DNA from: Paraescarpia echinospica
Taxonomy: Eukaryota; Annelida; Polychaeta; Sabellida; Siboglinidae
DNA: 64,000 nucleotides
Direction: 5' to 3'
Assembly (NCBI GenBank): GCA_020002185.1
Contig: CM034536.1
Location: 11,106,877-11,170,876, forward strand
Position numbers and translations under genes: made by a program. The notes beneath the pieces are model-generated. The model did not search any database. It had not been told where the DNA came from and saw nothing but the letters and a program-made list of their open reading frames with translations. This document shows, one piece after another, positions 55,401-61,400 of the stretch. Position 1 is the first letter of the stretch. Every line of letters starts with the position of its first letter.

Positions 55401-58400
55401 TAATTACACCCTCGCACGACTGCCGATGCACGAACGCCATCCTACTACGCGGGAAATACGTCGTCACTCGACGTCGGCTTCTTTCGACGGCGCCTCTTCT
55501 TCCTGGCCGTCGCCGGCTTGCCGGGCGGCTTTATGCGTCGTCGCTTTTTCGGCGGCGGGGGCCTATTCAACAGCCCGTCGAGAAGGTCGGCGCCCGCTTC
55601 CTTCGCGCGCCTCTTTACCGCCTGTTTCAGATTGCCGCCGGCGACGACGTCCTGCACCACGCGGACGCCCGTCTTGAGCGCGCGCTTGCCCAGCGCCACG
55701 GCCCCTCTCTTGACGAGCGGCATGGCGCTTCGAAACAGGCTGCCGAAGAGATTACCCAGACCGTGCCCCCGCTGCGATCGGGCGCCGACGAACACCGGCA
55801 GGCCGCCGCCGACCTGCCGCGTGTAGTAGTCCTCGTACACGTTTCGCGTCATCGTCAGAACAGTTTCGACTTGCAGCGTCTGACGTGAAGCGTCGTCACG
55901 ACTTTTCCGTGCTCGAATGGTATCGACTGACCGAGGTCGTCTCTTATGTCTATCTCGATCGAAGCGAATTGGCGACGCAGGAGCGGCGCGTATTGGACGC
56001 GGTCGAAGACGTTCGATACGATGCTGCCGTTCGAACCGTAGGCGGGCAAGGATCGGAGGAGGGGGGCGAATACGTCGCCGACGATGCGCGACTCCACGAT
56101 GTCCGAGTACACGAACAGGGTGTCGACGCCGCCGTTCAGGTCCACCGGGTGGGTCGCCTCGAACTCGAACAGGTACCCCCGGGCAGGCCGCCGCCGTCCG
56201 CGGGCACCCCGTAACTCGCGATATAGTTCGACTCGAATCCTAGTATCTGTTTCAGGCGCCCCTTCGGCGGCATGTTAATTTCGACGCCCGGCGATAGACG
56301 CAACGTCATCCGATTAGAGACGGCGCTGTACTCAATGCGCGCCTTGACCGTGTCGGTGCTCAGTTTCTTCAGCACCGCGTTGATTTTGTGCATCAGCTCG
56401 AAGGCGCTGTTATAAAAACCGTGCGGAATGTTGCCCTGTTGGGCAATTTTACCCCCGGACTCGGTGGTGTAAACGCCCACCTCCCCCGTCTCGCACGCCA
56501 CCTTCCGCCGGTCCCACATTGTACCAACTATGTGTGTACTGTAGCGACACCAGCCCGCATTCCCACTGCCCCGTCAGGTCGACGCGCTGCGGCAGATTCG
56601 TCGTGTAGTGCGTCAACGTATTTTCGGGGTGCGCCTTCATAGACGCGTTGCTCGGCAACGTCACGTAAAAGTCAGACGATGCCGTCGCTCCTCATAGACG
56701 GACTCGGCAGTAGGTAGCCGAGGCAACTACTCAGCAGTGCCGTCCACAGGTTGGAGTCGCCCGTGCCGCGCGTTAGATTGTATATACTGACGACGATCAC
56801 CGTGTACAGGACGACGATCTGGCACAGGAAGACGATCTCGGCCTTATTGCATTCGTTGCCGCAGAGACGCCACGGAACGCTCGTGACGGAGGCGTCGACG
56901 GCATCGGGCGCACCCACAGAGACGCATGAGTCGTCGGCGGGCGCACCGACAAATGCGCTTGAGTCGACGGCGGTATTCGGCGGTTGCATTGGCTGCTGCT
57001 GCTGCTGCTGTCGTCTCGACCGTACACATCGCGCGACTGCCGTCCGACGCTACGGCGTCCTTCCTCTATCGCGCAGGCACACCATAGAGCGAGTTCGTCG
57101 ACGGGCGTGGGGACGTCGGGTGGTGGCGCGAATTTGACGCGGCCCTCTTCTCATCTGCAGTCTACTAATACAGCACGGAACCCTTATAAAAAACGAAAAG
57201 CCGTTGCACAGCCCCGCCTCGTGCAGTCGCCAGCACCCCGCGTGGCGCATCCAACGCGTCGTCGTCGTCATCCCTTATAGGTCACGCAGATAAATCAAAA
57301 GTTTTTTTGACACCCTCCGCCGCCGTACAGCCGCTGCCACACGCCCTCCTGATTCGACGCGTCGACGCTCGCCGGCGTCCTACCGATGCTTCGATGGTAG
57401 GCGTTGTTGTACGACCGCACGAAGTCCTGCAACGGCTCCACGTACCTCAGCGTCTGATGTTTTGTGAAGTACGTCCACATGCGCGTCTTCAGCGTACGAT
57501 TGAATCGCTCCACGACGCTCGCTTTGGTCTCCTCGTTGTGCGTCACGAAATGGTGGACGCCGCGCGCCCTCAAAAGTGTCTGAAGGGGCTTGTTGAGAAA
57601 CTCCGTCCCCTTGTCGGTCTGCAGGACGTGCGGCGGCGACGGCGACGACAGCAGGCCCTCGAAGGCCGCGACGAGCGCCGGACCGGATTTGCTCTTCAAC
57701 GGAACGCACCACGCCCGCTTCGAGAAGCGTATAGGCGTCCTGCTCCGGCAGCCACCGACCGACGATCGGCTTGGGCACCGCGGATGACCGGTGCAACGCG
57801 TCGACGCCGCCGTAACTGCCCGCCCGTTTCGGGTCGAAGTAGGCGCGCTTCAGTCGGCCGTCGCGTTGTTTGCGCTTTCGTTGCGCACCACGAGTCCGCC
57901 GGGACACCACCGCCATGGATCGTGCGGTGCCGACGACGATACGGCGAACAAGAGGGCGGCGACGATGACCGCCGCGATTACGACGGCGACGACGACGACG
58001 AGTACTGATCTTCGGGCGGGGGGCATCCTCTACGGAGGCGGTAAAAGCTGGACCACGGCATGCGCTCGACGGACCGAGTGCGCCCCTTTCGCTTCTGCGC
58101 GCGCTGTATATACGCCCGACGCTGGGGGTTGCCGACGAGCTCCATAGGCACGTTCAGTTGCTTTATATGGTCGCCGAACACTTCCCAGCCAACCGGCGCG
58201 GGGGACCTCTTCCTCTTTCGCATGAGATCGTTCACGAGATCTACCATATTGCTTCCGGCGATAGGCGTACCGTCGTACACGAGCTCCGCTCGATCGTTCC
58301 AGCGAATCAGCGGGTCGGCCTTCATTCGCGCCAACAGGAGGCGGGCCTTTTCTTTCAGCACTTTCGGTACGCTCTTCACGACCTCGCTCTCCATATCGCC

Positions 58401-61400
58401 CGGTAATTGATCGGGCGGCGGCGGCGGCTGATCGGACGACGACGACGACTCGTTCTTCACTACGGACACGCGCATCGGCTGCTGCGCACGAGACGCCTCC
58501 ATGGCGTTGTAACGACTCAGCAGTTGATTGTACGCCGCCACCTTTTCGCCTTCGGAAAAATCCGCACGCTCGAGAACGGCTTTCATGTCGTTGTCCTGGC
58601 TACTCATCACACGCGGCGTGGTCGTGGTCGGTTGCGATATTAACGGAAGTAGACGCTCCACCAACCGGGGGTCTACCAGCGCCATCTTCTTCGCGTGCTG
58701 CATCAACCGATAGCCTGCCTGAGGAGGGGCAGAAAGGTGCTCGCCAACGGCGCCAGCAGCGCCGTGAGAAACGCGCCCGAACCCGTCTGCAGGACGGCCC
58801 TCTTCCGTTTGATGGGCACTTTTTTCGACGCTAACTTGCGTAAATTGTTCCTGTACTTTATCAGCACTTTTCGGTTGTTAGGCGTCAATTTCACATTCCC
58901 TCGCAGAATGCTATACGCGCAGTCGGCCAGACTGCAGATGAGGTCGGCGTCCGCGTGGGCGATTACCGCCTTTCTCAGATTCGTATTCCGCTGGTAGCGA
59001 TGCAACAGCTGCAGGGCAAGGATGTGCCTCTTCACGCGATCTGTCATCCTGTCGAATGACGGCGGCGGCGGCGCGCTCCGCCTTTTTCATAGTCTCGTCG
59101 GCACATAGACGTACTGAATGGGGTCGTCGGGAAAAATGTCCGTACGCAGGCGCATGGTTTCCGGCGTTTCCTGTTTTAGGTCCACCAGGAGGTAACCGTA
59201 GGCGGCCGACGTGGCATCTTTGTACGCCTCCACCATGTAGTTGATTCTACCCGGGTACATCTGTTTCGGCAGGTGACCTACTTGTCCAGCGTCCCGGGGA
59301 TTCTTGAAGAGGACCATATACTGCGCGTTTAAGCTGATTGTGCGATTTTCTTTCCCTTTCGGAAAGAGATTCTGCAAAAGCTGTACGACGGACGCGTTGC
59401 AGTGGTGACTTTTTAGTAAACAAAGTCGTGACGCTACTATTGGTCTCCGACATAAGGTCATCGAGCACTAGAAGCGTCCTCGTTTTGGCGTCCAGAAGCG
59501 ACGAATCAGGCAAACCGTCTACAAATTCTACGCCGGCCATAGAGTCGTAAGCGGTCTGCCACTGGCCGTAACACCACAGAATTTTCTCCGGTGGCGGCGA
59601 AATCATACACGAAGCAAACTTTAACAGGCGTACAACGAAAATAGTCTTTCCGCACCCCGTAGCGCCGGACACTATACACGTAAAAGGGTGCTTCCACTTT
59701 CCGTCCATATCGACGACCGGCGCGCGGATAACGTTACGACCTCCTATACGCACGACGCACCTCCATCAACAATTCGCCAAGCTTGTTCTGACCGTCTTTA
59801 TATCCGCAGGCGCAACCCCAAAAGGCCTCTTTCGACGGAATCCACGCCACCAATTCGCCGTCACCGGTAGCCAATAGGGCGTCTCGCAACCTTTTCGACA
59901 CGCCGAACTTACTCATCAGCAGGCTCCTCATACACTCGACTCTAACGACCTCCGATTCGGCACGCGTTCTCGTTTTCACGATACGGGCACCTCGTCGCTT
60001 CGCTATATACCCCGACCACGCCGCTTTGATGTGCTGCGCACTGTCTTCGTCCACGTGAAACATCGCTTTTCTATACTGGTAAGCGTGCTCGACGGATCTG
60101 AAATACTGCCCGTACGCCGCAACTCTACACGGATAGTAATTCGACAGGTACGTCATGAACTCCCCGAACGTAATACGCGTCGACGACATATCTACACGAG
60201 GACACACTACTCAGTACGGCGGCGCCTCACGCGTAACCACTATATAACCGCGCGCCTTTTTCAGTCACTAGGTGGACATGCTTTCTTTTTCAGTCACTAG
60301 ATGGCAGCACACATGCTTAACCATTATATAATCTTAAGCGCACGTGATGACTCCGCATTACATAAACACCACATCATTACTATATCAGCACGTGACTCCA
60401 CATAACCATTACATAACCATTACTATTTTTAGTTATTGGTAGTGCTGCCCTCTAGTGAATGCGCTACTCGTTTGTTACTAATTAGTACTTAATTACCCTA
60501 ATTATTTACCTAATTAGTACCTGATTAGTCACTAGATGTCGACACACTCTTTCTAAGGAAACCCATCAATCACTTTTTTTGTTTTTGACATCTACTAAAA
60601 CATTACTGCTAAAAAACGTAGGAATTCTACTTATAAAAAGCGAAAAAGCCTTTGATCTGGGGTCATGACCGGTGTTGCCGACAACCTCATTACTACTCAG
60701 CTAGGCGTGCTACGGAATTAACTAACGTACGTATATTCATTAACTATGTTCGATACATACGTCAGACATCTAGGCATATTGTACATAATTACGCAACATA
60801 TAATGTATTTATTGTGTGACTCTGAACCCTCACCTTTCAGATAACCAGCTAAGGGCCGACATGGAAAACCCAAGATGAACGGACTCGTTTGGCAGACACT
60901 GTTTGTAGAAGCTTCTTCCGCAGCAAGTGACAAATACGTTCTTATGATCTTGGAAAGGTTCCGGTTGAACATCTGGGCAGACAACAACACTGTTCTTATA
61001 GTCGTTACCATTTCAGACGGATACAGTTGGTTGGTTTACTCTTGAGTGTTGATCTCAGACTGTTGATTGTTCAACTTAACCATTTATATATCGATATCCA
61101 GTTGGTTGTGGAAATCAATTCGTCGCAACAAGACAATATACAAATATGACTGAAATGTTGTTTTACATGTTTATATATGATTTAACAAACGTTCTGACAA
61201 AGAAGTTGACATTGATATGATATAAGGTCCATTGAACACCTGGTAGGGTTGGTGAAAGAACAATGTTGATTCGATCTTAGATCGAACTTCTTCTCACATA
61301 AGAAGACAAATAAATTGAATACATGATCTGCTGTTTGCTTGAATGCTAGGAGGTGAATATATTTTAAAACAGTTTTAACAAACACATCAGAAGGGTGGAT

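Larger units (their letters stand above)
43561..60697. mobile_element. Maverick/Polinton copy B, full length 17,137 bp
   Basis: Both TIRs and the target duplication are present. It carries polB, integrase, protease, packaging ATPase, major and minor capsid genes, which is the full Polinton set. It is also called an adintovirus-like element, and the capsid genes suggest virion formation by the active ancestor. It sits in intron 4 of the methyltransferase gene. polB, protease, penton, ATPase, RPA-like gene and integrase are damaged, so this copy is not autonomous. Confidence 0.97.

Noticed and set aside
659..60697. The two Mavericks as one giant element with a shared pair of TIRs
   Set aside because: Each has its own left terminus, copy B has its own pair of TIRs and TSD, and host exons and other transposons lie between them.
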